In this document: one piece after another, positions 12,880 to 25,538 of the stretch
How positions within the stretch are numbered: position 1 is the first letter of the stretch
Layout: each line of letters starts with the position of its first letter
DNA from: Bryum argenteum
Taxonomy: Eukaryota > Streptophyta > Bryopsida > Bryales > Bryaceae
Reading direction: 5' to 3'
DNA: 64,000 nucleotides
Assembly (NCBI GenBank): GCA_037043015.1
Contig: CM073329.1
Location: forward strand, 10,680,648 to 10,744,647
Notes under the pieces: model-generated
What the model was told of the DNA's origin: nothing
The model's database searches: none
Seen by the model: the letters and a program-made list of their open reading frames with translations, nothing else
Translations under genes and position numbers: made by a program

Positions 12880-15800
12880 GATATTGTGTTCCAATGATGA
12901 TCAGGTTGCCATACGCCGCAACGTCGGAACCAACCGCAAAATCGACAAGACATGGGAGAAGCGGATGGTGGATTGTAGAAGAGGACCCTCAAAGCCTTAT
13001 TTGTGGATGACGCACCAACCTTTTAAAATAAGGGACCGTGACGTCGGCGTTAAGCAAGCGTTTTGGCGAGATTCAAGCAATTACTACCCGCCCATCGCCC
13101 CGACATGATATATGTGATGTGTGTCCTCAGATGTCGATGAAGCAATGCAGAAGACTTCTCCGTCGAGACGAGCCTTCTTCTTGCATCCATTCCGTAATCC
13201 TTGCTTGCAAGTTTAAGGTCCGTGAAATTTCTCAATACCTTGCAGAAATTTTGGTCAATATCGCTCCTGCATGCGTACAATGGCGCGGGAGAGCATATGT
13301 CACATTGTCTAGGGTTATCACAGGAGGATGTGGCACGAGCAATGGTTCTTATGGATGCCCATATTAAGACGAAGCATTACTAGAGGCGGATCCAACACAT
13401 GCAACATCACAAGGTCCTTGGTTGAACAGGAAGAGACGGATCCAATTCATCGTAGTTATGTTATGGAGGTGAGTTGGATTACTACCACTTCAAAGAGATT
13501 GCACAACTGTGCCCGTCCCAGCCGTATCGCGACCATCGAGCGCTTTGTAGGAAGTGTTCCTCTATCTGGAAGAGGACGTCCTTCAAAGCGGCCACGACGT
13601 GAGAGAGGCGACATAGCATCTGGTTCGGGTGGACGATCGTCGAATGTGGCTACAAGTGGTGCGAGGTCAACTGGACGAGGATCGAGGCGCGTGGTAGGGG
13701 TAGTGGGTCTACAACCATGAGGTTTCCATTTCAAGATGGAGCATCTAACTTATGTGTCGAGTTCTTCACTGAATGTATCGGCGGTGGAGGACGAGTTTGA
13801 AATATCGGACCGGGACGAAGAGGATTGAGTCGGAACCGAGGATGGCGTTGGAGGCCTCAACGTCAAGTAAGTTCCTAGCACCGATACCATTTGAAGGAGA
13901 AATCGCGAAAGGATCACTATGGGGGACATTGTATTCGAGGTGAAGATCGACAAGATTATCCAGTGGAGAGTCCTTTGACAAACCATCGGTACTCTCTGCA
14001 AAGAGAGTTAGAGAGGTTTATGACTTTATGAGACATCAGGAGAACAAGACTTGTGTGAAGCAAGTTGGTTCTTCGTCCGTCAAGACATTGTGGATGTCAC
14101 TCACCGGCGATGGTGTGGTTCGGCAAGAAGAGGTGGCATTCCCCCCGAAAAGAGTTCAACGAGTTCCAACGCATATTTGATACACACGGATTAGTGTCTA
14201 TTCACGGTACAACACATTCTCGATTGTGTTGGCTTGGAGGAGAGGATCATTTGGGAGCGGTGGATGGACAACACATTGTTGCGGACTGCGATTTTGCGAA
14301 GGAAGAGGTTGCCCAACACAAACTCTCACGCTGAGTTTATTAACATCTTTGAAATGCGGGAGGCAACATTTGTCGTATACGATGATCCCGCATTGTACCT
14401 AGCGAAGTCCGCGGGTCAACAAGAAAGAATGGAATAGGACAAAATATTCCACCATGGATGAGGACTTGAGAAAGCTACGCGAGATTTGGAAGTTGTATGG
14501 GAAGCTCGATAGCTTGGTTCGTGCAGACGATGACGCGGGGCTAAAGCTCGTGTGTGTGCGGCTAATCACGCGGTCTAGAAGAACCTTGTTGAGGGCAACA
14601 AAGGTATAACAATCAAGAGGTTGGAAAGCGGATCGTGACTTGACCATTCACGCGTGGAATCGCCGGCGCGAGTGTTACGAAGCTATCCTTCAAGTGTGCG
14701 AGGACTACGAAGATGGCCATCTCTTTATAGCGAGGAAGAAGAGGAGAAGAAGTGGAAGGCGTTTGCAGACAAGAACAACCTAGATCCTCTTGTGGATGTC
14801 ACGGGGCGTGAAGCGAATGACCATGCATTGGTTGAGGCGGCTGAATGTGGTTCCACGATCCGCTTATCTACGGCTAGTCAAGTCTTGTGCGGCTAAGCCA
14901 GGTGGGGAGGACACCGTGAGACGCCGACAATCATATTACTTTCACGCCATCGAGGATGCGTTCAGGGATACCCGTACTATTGCAGTGCGATTGACCGGAT
15001 CATGAGACAAGAAGCGGTCGCTAATATCACTCGTTGGTTAATGGTGTCCAACAAAGTCGCTCACCTAATTCCATGGAAGAGTTCTTCCACATATCTCAGA
15101 CGGAAGTATTTTTTAAAGCAAAAGCAAATTGATGCATTTGGCAAGGACTTGGCCAAAGACACAAAAAGCCGCATGGGCTAAACCTACACGAGAGAAGGTG
15201 CCCAAGTTGGCGGGCATATAAGTGAACTTATTCCCACCTCCATCAAGGTTCACTATTATGACATTGCAACAAAAACACATGGAGAAGTGGAAGCATCGGC
15301 AGATGAGGTGGTGCCACTACCGTCACATGGAAGTGGGTGTTATAAGTTCGAACGCCAACTCGCATCAAGACACCGGATCATCTTATGGTTCGAAGCAGGA
15401 AGGATTATTTCATCCACGATGTCCGTGATTATTGACACAATCATACTTATGGGTTGTTGATTGTCGACGTGGTGGGGAAGACGTGGAGACGGTCGCAGGA
15501 AGAAGAGCGATTCACCAAAGTTATTGCACAATTGTCGGCGTGGATGACGGGCGTTGAACGATGGAACAAGATTCTCTTGCTATTCACGGCCATGTTTGCT
15601 AATGCCGAGTTGTTCGCGAAGCTCAAACTTCCCGGAGGATGGCACTCAACGATGGATGGATGTTGGGCATTTGGCGCAAACTCGGTTGATCGGTATGCCC
15701 TCAACTTTACTGGGGTGGTCGATTCTGACAAGCGGTGGAACCATTTGGAGGTGTTGTTGTTTATATGCAACACCTGTTGATACTTTCCCCCCAGAATTAT

Positions 15801-16570
15801 GTTTTCGGGACCATCCACTACCACTTGTATTTCACGATCAATGGAGTGAGACACATCAACCGTCGGAGGGTGATAGACTCGAGCGATCGCCATCCGAGCT
15901 CTCTAGACTGGTGGATGCGTATTTGCCAATTGGTTGGGGTTTGGCTGCGTATAACATTACAACGGCCATTCCGACAATCCTTCATGGAGGTTTCCATGGA
16001 TCGGAGATCATTGTCATTGACGATAGCCTAGAAAGGCTAAACTTCTTGTATACAAAGTTGTTTCTCAACTTCCAAGGACAATTTCAGATCCCTGAGATGA
16101 CGGGTGCAACAAGGAGCACTAGCGTTGGCATTTCCGAGGGCGAAGATCCGATGAACATAGGTTCAGAGGAAGGCGGTAGTGACGAGGACGAGCTTGGAGA
16201 TGAAGCGGATACTTCTATTCCAGCACCATATACATTGGCAAATGTACGACAGCCGCGTGAGTATGACACAGATGTACCCTCGCCTGATCATAATTCATGT
16301 GACGACGGACTTTATTCGTCTGTGGAACCTAATGGCTTTGGGGAAGGATCAGAGATACCGGAGGTGGTTCTAGATACTCCAATTCAAACGAGACCAATAG
16401 TGCCATCCATTCCACAATCTACAGAATCAGCGGAGACCATAGCATTCAATGAGGCCTTCGCACCAATGATGACATTTAGAGACGGCTTCTACTATAACAC
16501 CGATGGCATAAGGTACACTCGCCACGGTGAGCCGGCGATTCACGCGTTCGGAGAGAGTCTGCGTCCATGA
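12880..16570 (+). pseudogene. Decayed plus-strand coding-like region of the 11.3 kb element, unidentified
   Basis: The composition is more even and GC-richer than the AT-rich flanks, and many moderate open frames overlap on the plus strand, as in a broken gene. The longest (15554-16570, 338 codons) ends in an acidic, Ser/Pro-rich tail (GSDEDELGDEADTS). A second frame at 15454-15780 contains a Trp-rich segment (DSDKRWNHLEVLL) that distantly recalls the hAT dimerisation region. I could not confirm a zinc finger or a catalytic motif. It could be the element's second protein or a nested DNA transposon. Confidence 0.4.
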
Positions 16571-17389
16571 TCTTCAAGATTCTATTGATCCCCAATGTCA
16601 TTTGGCGGCGATGGATCGTATGGTACATGAGGCCTATGAAAGCGACCGTGAGTAGGACAATGGAGGAGGATGATTAGAGCATCAGAGATTTATAAGTAGC
16701 AAGTCAATATGATGTTTAGGTGACATGTTAGGTTAGATTGATATGTTTGAGTAAAGTATGAGATGTTTGGTTATAGTATTATGCATGTTATATTATAGTA
16801 TTTACTATCAGTTTCTAAAGTACGTTTATGAATTTTATGTATGGATTTTCATATAATATAGAGCGAGATGCTACATATTTTCTCGTTGAATAGCACATGT
16901 TGGCCTTTTATCTCTTATAAAGTATGTTTGTTGTATAAATGCCAAAAATAGTATATAAATGTCATATAGCAATGTACAACGTAGAGGTTCGTAATCAAAA
17001 TTGTATTGAATCTAAAAAGAAACACTATAGGAAGTTCAAGGACAAAATTGAATCTTTGAAATTCTTTAAATTTCAATTTTTGCACTCCAAGACGTGACGT
17101 TGTCCTTCATATTGATCCATTGGGATTTGTATTCCAAAAAATTATATGGTGCACAAAATAATAAAATAGATGTTGGCAATATTTGAATATAATAATTTGG
17201 TAGTATTTACAAAGCAATAAAACATGATTTAGCAACAAATTTGTTATTAAAAAAATACTATTTCTCATTAGTTTAAGTTTAGTGCCTCCACATTTAAATT
17301 TTTTTTTTTTGTGTGGAATTTTTGTTGTTTTTTTTCATTTTGGAGGAAAATGTTGTTGTTTTGACATGCCATTGAGTGCACTTGGCAAA

Positions 17390-17413
17390 GTGCATAATTG
17401 CTTAATTGCGTGT
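17390..17413 (-). repeat. Right terminal inverted repeat of the 11.3 kb element
   Basis: Inverted partner of 6129-6152, 23 of 24 bases identical when reverse complemented. Just inside lies AGTGCACTTGGCAAAG, partly matching the inner part of the left end. Confidence 0.75.
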
Positions 17414-18023
17414 TCTTTGTAGGTGAGATATTTTTTAATATTGCAATAGGTTTGTTAGTAATGTTTTCACTATAAAGTGAAAACTCATTCAAAAACAATG
17501 TTTCTACACTAAAAGTACATGGGACACATAGGGGTTAAAGTGTCATATCTTAGCACCAAATAACAATATTTTTGAGGTGTTTGATGCCATCAAGTTACCT
17601 TACAAATTCACTAAAGATTTGAGTGGTATAAAAATAATTGACCATTGAATGAATAACCAATTTACTTATTTTCAAGTGGTATTTCTCTTATTCAAAGTTA
17701 CTTTCAAAAAACCTTCTTCAGGTAATGTACATGGTGAGTTAGCACTTATGGTAGCTTGTTGGTTTTAAAATGGTATTCCAAAATTGGCACACTAGAATGA
17801 ACTCTCAAGGAAGTACATAAAAGCTCTAAAGGCTATACTTGGTATGAACATTCCACACCATACCAATTTAGGAAAATCTACAAGTCAAAAATATGAAATT
17901 TATAACGAAACTTCATAAGGGTCAAAACGATGATTCCAATAGATCCAAACTTCTACACTCATATTGCTTGCATAGTTAAAACTTCACAACTCTTTGAAAC
18001 TTGTGCAATATTAGTCAAATTTA
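17414..18023. other. AT-rich spacer, right flank of the element
   Basis: 17414-17490 resembles 59118-59215 (TTGCAATA, then TCACT-AAAGTGAAAA type sequence), so it belongs to the same dispersed repeat as the left flank. Nothing gene-like is seen in the rest. Confidence 0.6.
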
Positions 18024-18350
18024 TAGTAGAGTCATTCAAAATGGAACATGCTCCACAACAGAGATTTAGTAATCTTCACTCATAAATACATAATAGCTTC
18101 TCTATACTTCAATACCATGTACTCACTAGACACAATATAGAGTATCACTTCAGGGCACCATTTTAGGAACACGTATGTCTCCAACTTCAAAAACTGATAA
18201 CTCACCGTAGAAGAGTCCAAAAATGATGATTTCACTTGCTATAACTTTATGCTAATTTTCCCTAAGCATGAAAATTGCTTACATTAGTGACATCCCTGTA
18301 GACTTCCCTTGATGAAAATTGCGCCAACCTTACTTTGTCCCCAAAATTGC
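18024..18350 (+). mobile_element. Foldback/Tc1-mariner-like MITE, copy 1 (right end worn)
   Basis: The left end TAGTAGAGTCATTCAAAATGG, with TA before it, matches the end of the 60416 copy. The body matches that copy and the 32000 copy: AATCTTCACTCAT, ATAATAGCTTCTC, TATCACTTCAGGGCACCATT, AAAATGATGATTTCACTTGC and CTGTAGACTTCCC. The right arm stops being recognisable after GAAAATTGCGCCA. Confidence 0.75.
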
Positions 18351-19048
18351 AAACCACCCCGGAGGTGTGGTCCAGTCGGTCTTTGAGATAACTATGAAAA
18401 GCATGCTCTAGTTTCCTATTGGCCCTGCATCATGCTCCCGGGCAATGGTTCGTGGCAGCTACCAAGGAGGCACCCTAGAATCCATGGGGACCTCCCAAGG
18501 CCGTTTTTTGAAAATTTTGAATTCAAATTTGAGGTCTGCAATCCCAAGTTACCCTTCGAAGCCTACTCCTTGGCATTTAATGTCTATACATCAAAAAATT
18601 AGGGGGCTCATTACCCCTCCTCCATCCTACTTGGTAGCTGCTACGAACGCTTACCCCATTCTCCCTATTATTTTATTCTTTTAATGAATTGATCAATCCC
18701 TGGTCTGGTGATATTAGGGAGGGGTTGATTTTCCCCATACTGAGCTGAGGAGGTGAGAGGTGACAATACAGAATGGGAGTTGTCGGCAAGGAGAGTTTAC
18801 ATATGAGATACCCAAAGGCATCAATTTGCGATACCTCCGTCTGATTCTACAGAGGAGAGGATCACACTGTAGCCGGATGAAATCGAAACACTCTCTCGAC
18901 TGACTACAGAGTCTTGCTGTCAGAGTTCCCTACATTTGCGGCGTTGACCCCATTCCAGCTTGAAGGCGCCTCCTACAGTGAATGCACATGTTGCGGGAAG
19001 CGCCTCGTGTGAAAAGCCCTTCAACTCTGAGCTATTCCATCAGTCTGC
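18351..19048. other. Spacer and probable promoter/leader of the 19049 gene
   Basis: No gene is seen. The last 200 bases are mixed in composition and probably hold the promoter and 5' leader; no clear TATA box was found. Confidence 0.5.
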
Positions 19049-19930
19049 TTGTCAATCGTTGCATTTTTCAATCGTAAGTTAGTTGCCGCGAATTCAAGGG
19101 CTATGGCGGACAAGCCAGCGCGGGCGCTTGTTATCTATGGCGACGGGGCGATGCCTGCCGTGACGCCACAGCACGAGCATCTCCACCGACTCGCAGCGAC
19201 GGGATCGTGCGGTTTCCTGGCATTACGAACGCTTCCACCCACAGGCGTCGATCGGGAGGCCTTCGAGCTCGCGCAGCTCCTCGATCTCGTGGACAGCTCC
19301 GATTCTTCACTACCCACCATGGCAGAGCGCTTCATGGGCCTCAAGTCTACGTTTCTGAGCACGTCAACAGAGCCCTCACCACTCGGTGCCAAATTCGGAG
19401 CCGCATCTCAGTTGCAGCCGGATAGTTCAGATCCCGCGGCCGTCGCGTCCAACCTCTTGGGCTTATTAGGGTTCACGGAAGAGAGCGCCAAGGAAACCCC
19501 GAACGAGCTCGTGTTCGTGCACGTGACTGGCTCGGATCCGACACTCGTAAACGATTTAGTTGGATCCGTGCTTGATTCCTCCAAGGAAGGCTCCCTGGCT
19601 TACGGGCGTCTGTTCCTGGTCATTGTTTTAGGGTATGGCGATGCAAGGGGGTTGGAGAATGTGCCCAGTTTCCAACAGGAGAGCGAGCTGCCGGAGCTTC
19701 GGCCTCGCCAGAGTTATACGATGAAGGCGGGCAAGCCTGTCGAGGGAATCCGGGAGGATTATCCATTGCTGGCCGTGTACCACCAAGTGGCCGTCACTCG
19801 TCGTGATCACGTGCAGCAGTTTGAATTCGAAGAGTTCCGGAAGCGTGCCGGCAATCTCGTCATGCTTGCGGATCGGTTCCTGTACGAAGTCGCCTTCAAA
19901 CTGTGGAAAGCACCCAAGTATGGCGCCTGA
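19049..19930 (+). CDS. Conserved protein of unknown function, alkaline-phosphatase/iPGM-like N-terminus
   Basis: A single uninterrupted frame of 293 codons, GC-rich and unlike the AT-rich surroundings. The likely functional start is either Met1 or the in-frame Met at 19103 (MADKPARALV), which begins right before the conserved core. That core, ALVIYGDGAMPAVTPQHEHL followed by LHRLAATGSCGFLAL, resembles the opening of the alkaline phosphatase/independent phosphoglycerate mutase fold (hydrophobic strand, DG, then TPxxxxLAxxGxxG). The usual metal-binding His/Asp set of that superfamily is not evident further on. The end contains a Phe/Glu/Arg-rich stretch (FEFEEFRKRAGNLV). It resembles an uncharacterised plant family I cannot name with certainty. 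No signal peptide or membrane segment is seen. The fold link is inference. Confidence 0.85.
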   Translation: MSIVAFFNRKLVAANSRAMADKPARALVIYGDGAMPAVTPQHEHLHRLAATGSCGFLALRTLPPTGVDREAFELAQLLDLVDSSDSSLPTMAERFMGLKSTFLSTSTEPSPLGAKFGAASQLQPDSSDPAAVASNLLGLLGFTEESAKETPNELVFVHVTGSDPTLVNDLVGSVLDSSKEGSLAYGRLFLVIVLGYGDARGLENVPSFQQESELPELRPRQSYTMKAGKPVEGIREDYPLLAVYHQVAVTRRDHVQQFEFEEFRKRAGNLVMLADRFLYEVAFKLWKAPKYGA

Positions 19931-21300
19931 TTAAACTTGTGGTATGTAAGGTGAAGGCACCCAGTCTGAATTGTAGCAAGTTACATCATGCTTCTTGGAG
20001 TTGTATCCATAATTCTTTGAAGTCTACACACACGGCTTTCTTTTTGTAGACACTGATGTGGAACTTCAGACTGAACAAGGGAATGAGTAGACAAGTTATT
20101 GGACGACAGTATCTGGGAAAGGAATGTTGTAGGCAGCTTCCAATTTAGGGTTGTGTAAGGTAAATCTGTAAGAAACAAGAGCGAGTGATCGATATAAAGG
20201 ATTGGGCTTCGAAATGGAATTAAGGAGGTACCGTATTGTCTTGTGTTCTTGTTGATCGCAGTAACAAGCAATACTCTTTCTTCCTCGAGTATAACTAGTA
20301 ACTGCACCATTCAATCACAGCGTACGTGGATCCGATGAAAGCACTACGACGAGTGCGCAAGTTGAAACCCAAATCTGAGCTTCACGGAGACAAGACGTAC
20401 ATCGAAAGGACGAGTCACGCCATTGAGCGGGTCCAATCCTCGCAGTACCGACCCAGAACAGGATGGGTCACAATCGAATGCATATAATTGATCAATTGAT
20501 AAAAATCTATCGTTGTACGCTACTAATCGAAGACAAAGTTTCAGCCAGAACCACCCGTAGGATCAAAGCTCAAAAATCACCAGATGTATCAACATGAAAG
20601 TTCGATTGACGGAGCAGAATCACAACGATTGTCATAGGAAATGGCGAATGATAACCCCTGTGGAAAACTCGATGGAATCTAATTACCTGATGTTGAGGCA
20701 ACACTCAATTCTCTCGCACTCTTTGCAAAAGGTACTTATCGCAGAATACCCACGATGACTGAATATATAGACTGAATGTGAGGGTAGAAGGTTGTGCGGG
20801 TACAAGTGAGTAACTCCACTTCGCGATGAAACACGGGTGCGGGAGCTCAAGCAAGGACGCTATTCCAGCAACATGTCTTCATACAATTACTGAACCTTAC
20901 AACCGATCAAGGGATCCACTTCTAGCCGTCTCCAAACCAGCTATTACAAACGAAAGACAAAGCCCGATTAAGCTGACTCATTGAAATTTGCTACCTCAAG
21001 GATCCCTCGCGTTACTTTTACACTCTCCACATAGCCCTCAGGTCGTGTACGATCATTTACTTCGGTGATCGGTGATCCATGTAGCCAGTAGCATTGCTAG
21101 AATTTGAAATGATTTAACCGATTCATCAGAAGGAACATAACGGACAATGAGATTCTAAGTTAGTAGCTGGATGCTAGGAAACTGAGACACAACAAGCTAA
21201 TTGATTTACATATCTAAAGTTGAAGTCGTAGCATCCAGGACTTCAATGATCAAGTCACACTGCGTATATAAAAGCAAGGGCAAGAGCTGTAAAATAGCAA
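19931..21300. other. Spacer between convergent genes
   Basis: Contains the 3' ends of the 19049 gene and of the rhomboid-like gene. Several short open frames look random. Nothing else recognised. Confidence 0.5.
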
Positions 21301-23845
21301 CTAATGCATCTGAGATTCTAGTAACAAGGTTGTCGCTTGGTTGATATCGTTTCGAGCAATCGCCAAGGCTTGTAGAGCATCGTCCCGGTCGAATCCCATT
21401 TGCACCAGCGTTGCAACGTACTCTTCAGGTGGTGGCGCTGGTGCACTCAACGGCGGTGCACTTGCAGCAAAGCGGTGCTGCAATTCGAGATGTAAGATCA
21501 GATTTTAATAGAACTGCAATAAGGTGCTGCAATCTCGCATGTGATTATCGAAGGTGAGATACTTTTTATCCTCAAATGCCCAATTTTCTGGTATCATGTT
21601 TCTCTGGCACAAATTGTCTCAGATCGAAAGAAAGAGAAAAGAGTGATAAGATATATATGATTGTGCATACCTCAAACGGGCGTCCTCCAGGTCCGTTGAG
21701 AGCCGACCCTCGAGCTGTTGTTGGTGGTGTGGAGACGCCAGACATGAGTGGCGCAAACAGCCTACCAGCTGCTGACGCCAATCCTTCCGGAAACTGCAGA
21801 TCAGAAACTAAGGATTCAAAACTCACTTTCTCTCTACTTCCTTTTATTGATTTCTCATACGTAAAACTTCTACCTATTGACTCGTTTAGTCTCAAATTGT
21901 ACCAGCTTATCGAATGGAAGGTTATTAGGGCTTGACCACAACCTTCACTTTTCTGATGCCCAACACATTAGACTTATAAATGAACCCTGCTATGAGTCCA
22001 CACACGCCGGGGATGAGGGACCGCTTCCATGATGACAACAGAAGCTGCAAAAGAAAAGACTCCCACGTTAGTGTGAACTTTTCAACAAAAAATTTTAGCT
22101 TCAAGAAGTCTACAAAGAGTCTCAATCCTGCCATCCACTGTGGATAAGATATTTTTTATAAGCTGCATAGACAATGCAAATCGCGAAGCTGTAAACAGGG
22201 CGCGAGACTCTACCTGCAATCCAGCGAGGTAAACAAACGACTTGTCCGAAAAGCGAGCTCCGAAGATTTTGAAACGGGTGGAAATTGGGATGTCGAAGAA
22301 GAAAGGAACGAACGAAGCGAAAATTAAGCCATAAGGACCAGGAGCCAAGGAGATTCCTGTCAATGCAGTGGGGTCTGGAGATGAAATTTGATACATTTCA
22401 AGCTTATGACTCCTCAGCAAAGTGCAAACAGCCTGTGTTCGTGATATACCTCTTAGCAGAGTCAGTGCTACCACCTCAAGGAGTGTTGAGACAACCGATG
22501 AAAACATCACAAAGAACTGCCATGCACACTCTCCCGAAGTCAGTTCACAAGGATTGAGTTCATCCTCCTCAAAACGAGTATCAACAAGGTCCAAAACAGT
22601 TCATGTTAATGACTGGAAAATGCCAGCATACCAGATATTTATTGGACCCGATTTGTCTTTCGAAAACTCTGAAAAAGTAGACGAGGTAGAGCCCGAACAA
22701 GAGCTCCGGTGTTGACGAAAACACACATGATGATGTGAATAAGCGCCATAGTTGTAGCTTTTGCACTACTTTCTGTCAACGCCACAACAGCAGCACAAAA
22801 CCTCAACTTCATAATGCTGAATTCAGCTATAAATCTAGATTCCAGGATATGCAATAGTCCGTATTTTTCACAGAGATTTGACAGAACGAAATTTACCTGG
22901 TAAGAGAGGCTAAAACCATTAGCCCCGCTAGCGGTGCCGACCAGCACCGTGGCAAGTCCACAAGCTGCCACTACGCACTTCGTCACGGGAGCATTGTCTG
23001 CAAATCCCACGGATTCGCTGTTAACGACGTCTTGTTGAAGAACTATGTTTTAATCGTGACTGATTTTCAACACCCTAGCAATCGAAATTCACTCCGTCGA
23101 AGCAAGACTGGCTTGTTCAAAGCTTCCAGAAAAGCTATCGATCACTTGTTTTGATAACTACGCCTTATCGAAGAGCCATGTTCAAAAAACCTCACTCAGT
23201 CGCTGCAAGGATAGCTCGTTCGATGTACACCTTTTGTACTCTTACGAAAGAATCACTCGTTCTGATACTCAGCAATGAATCTACAAAACAGTACCAGCTC
23301 TGAATCTCTGCTCTCATGCGGTATTCTCACATTTTCCGTAGCTATCCAACAAAACCCTAGAAACTAAGAGGAGATTTTCTGGCACCAGGTGCTTGGCGAA
23401 AGAGGAATTTGACATATGCTCCGATTGCTAAGAAGAAAGGCAAACTATAAATAGGAATAGCTCCACTGTAGCTGGAATTGACCCAAAAATGAAAGATTAA
23501 GAGACCTACATTTTTTTGAGATTAATCCCTGCTACATGTTCATAGTCGCCGTATCAGGAGCGCATCTTATGTAGCTTGTCGACGAAACCCTAGAAATTCC
23601 GACACTAAAATTTCGAGCTTAAAATGCGTGGCGTAAGGGGAATTCGAGCTACACTTCAATCGCTAAGGAGGGAGGCGATATATCGAACAAACAACGAAGC
23701 ACACACACAGTATCCCGACAGATGGTCAGTCCCGAACCGAAACCCTAGCATCGATCGTAAAAACCCTAGAGATCCGAATAAACGAAATTGCAGCATCAAA
23801 ATTGGTGGAGATGAGCTTACGGAATCCGGATGGTCCGGCGTTCAT
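21301..23845 (-). CDS. Rhomboid-like protein with C-terminal UBA domain (UBAC2/RBL18 type)
   Basis: Eight frame-consistent exons: 23845-23821, 22997-22897, 22772-22632, 22516-22450, 22374-22214, 22044-21943, 21793-21671 and 21477-21301, giving 298 residues. The product starts [15 protein letters not shown] and contains [57 protein letters not shown] and [20 protein letters not shown]. These are the signature blocks of the Derlin/rhomboid-like UBAC2 family, with several membrane helices. The last 45 residues form a UBA domain ([28 protein letters not shown]), which binds ubiquitin. The GxS/H catalytic pair of true rhomboid proteases is not apparent, so it is probably a pseudoprotease acting in the ER membrane in protein quality control. 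Size matches the Arabidopsis homologue as I remember it. Function is from family knowledge. Confidence 0.93.
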
Positions 23846-25538
23846 CGTGAACAAAATTTGCAACCAACCCAAGATCCCGCTTCTTCGAACTTGGGGTTTC
23901 AACGACGAATAAACAACCAAGTGAAGTGCCAGACTCTTCTCTATTCCGCCATCACCTGACTGATTGACTGTCTTGTTTGCGTAATAATTCAACAGAAAAC
24001 GGAAGATCTAAGCTGAAGCTGCTTTTCCGAACAAGCGCCTGCTCATTCCACAACTAAGCTGCTCATTGAAAGACGAAATCTGCGGTCACGAAAAATGTGC
24101 ATGAAATGATTGTCTGTATCTGCACAAATGACTACAATACAAAATTGTATGAAAAAGGGAGAGGACTCTGCCACAACTGGCGGAGAGAGGAGAGGTTCGT
24201 GTGCCTTCTTCTAAAAGTAACAAACTTTGTCCTAACTTTTTCCTTTATCAACCTTTTCTCGTTCTGTTTTGTGTGGATGAAACTCTGTTTGCTACGGACG
24301 TTGGAGAGGGTGAGATATGCGATGTTCTATTGAGAGGGGAAAGTAGCTGCGGCTTCAAAGATTTGATGAGAGGCCATCAATCTATTCATTCTTGCAACCC
24401 GGCGATTGATGGAGAGTAATAACTTCAGCGGCGCTGATGATGAGCGGCAGTCACCAATCTCGTTGTGCTCGTGCCTTTATCATCTCATGAGTCGACGCTG
24501 CTGCTTTGCGCGCCACTTGTCTTCCTGCAGGACAGCCATGCTCTGCCTCTACTAACCTCGCTCATGCACTAAACGTAGTTCCTTGTAACTTTATTCAGTC
24601 TTGCGAACGGTGGACAGAGAATTTCGCGAGGAGCTCCTGAAGCTGCGATTACTTCTTCAGCTTCACTTCATTTCTTGGGTGGCCTTCTTCGACTGCGAGC
24701 TGCAAAACCCTTACACTTGTAAGTTTGCGATTTGGTTGTTGGTGCAAGTCTCAATTTTAGCTCCCATTATTCAACCTTCCAGTTTCAAATCGCAAACGTT
24801 CGGATAGTAATGGTGGTGACTTTAATCTTTAGAATACTCAGGATGCAAATCGGTTTTGAGATTCTGGGTCGTGATCTCTAAACCCTTGTGCGCAAGAAGA
24901 GTCATTGACTCTAGTTTGCCTTCTGACAATGTGTCGTCGTTAATTGCTGTTTCTGTTCATGCGTGTGACATTCAGATTCGTTTTGTGAGTATCTTGTTAA
25001 TCTTTTACACTACGGAGCTATACTTTCTATACTTCAGGGTTTGAATGTTCAGCACTCTTGCTTAATCACGAGAACACCAATGCTCACGTGCATACTATCC
25101 GAAAAAGGGGGGCTAATTAGTAATCCATAACATTATGCTCATTAGTACAGTCATGTTTATGATGGTCAGGCACAAAACAATCTGTTCAAGTGGCGTACTT
25201 ATTGAAGTACATTGCTCTTGTTGATCCAAGTTCACCTCCATATTACTCTTTGGATACGAGGTTTCTTTACATAATTCTTCAGTAGCGCTTCTTGGATTGA
25301 ATGGAGTACACACACATCATTCGTTAAATTGAATAGCATTATACTTGTAGGTGCAAATACGTACTCTTTCATATCATTTCAGAAGGTCCATTTGACGAGG
25401 TTCTTCGTGTTCATGATGGGATCAATGACCTAGCATTATGAAGAGAGAGATCATTGAAAGCTGAGAAGGCTTCTTCCTGGTGTAGGTTCCATTTTCACCG
25501 ATTCAAGCAGCGGTGGAGTACAGAAGGAGGTAGGAGTC
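23846..25538. other. Divergent intergenic region and 5' leader of the PLA2-like gene
   Basis: Lies between two genes read away from each other, so it holds both promoters. The 24600-24810 open frame is unlike any family I know. 25380-25538 is probably 5' leader. No other gene seen. Confidence 0.5.

Larger units (their letters stand above)
6129..17413. mobile_element. Large (11.3 kb) terminal-inverted-repeat DNA transposon, decayed
   Basis: Bases 6129-6152 and the reverse complement of 17390-17413 agree at 23 of 24 positions, with core CGCAATTAAGCAATTATGC. Inside the ends, AAGTGCAC and ATGGC/CAT also recur in inverted order, as expected for decaying terminal inverted repeats. The left half carries a minus-strand DUF7869-type transposase gene; the right half carries plus-strand coding-like sequence; a minisatellite lies between them. 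Outside the ends, both flanks contain CTTT(A/G), a possible worn target duplication. A related locus near 58850-59220 has the two flanking sequences joined directly, which supports these boundaries. I cannot assign a named superfamily. The reading frames are broken many times, so the copy is probably not autonomous. The pairing of ends and the empty-site copy are seen; calling it a transposon is inference. Confidence 0.72.

Noticed and set aside
18361-18400. tRNA-like GGAGGTGTGGTCCAGTCGGT
   Set aside because: A-box resemblance only; no B box or cloverleaf arms within tRNA distance.
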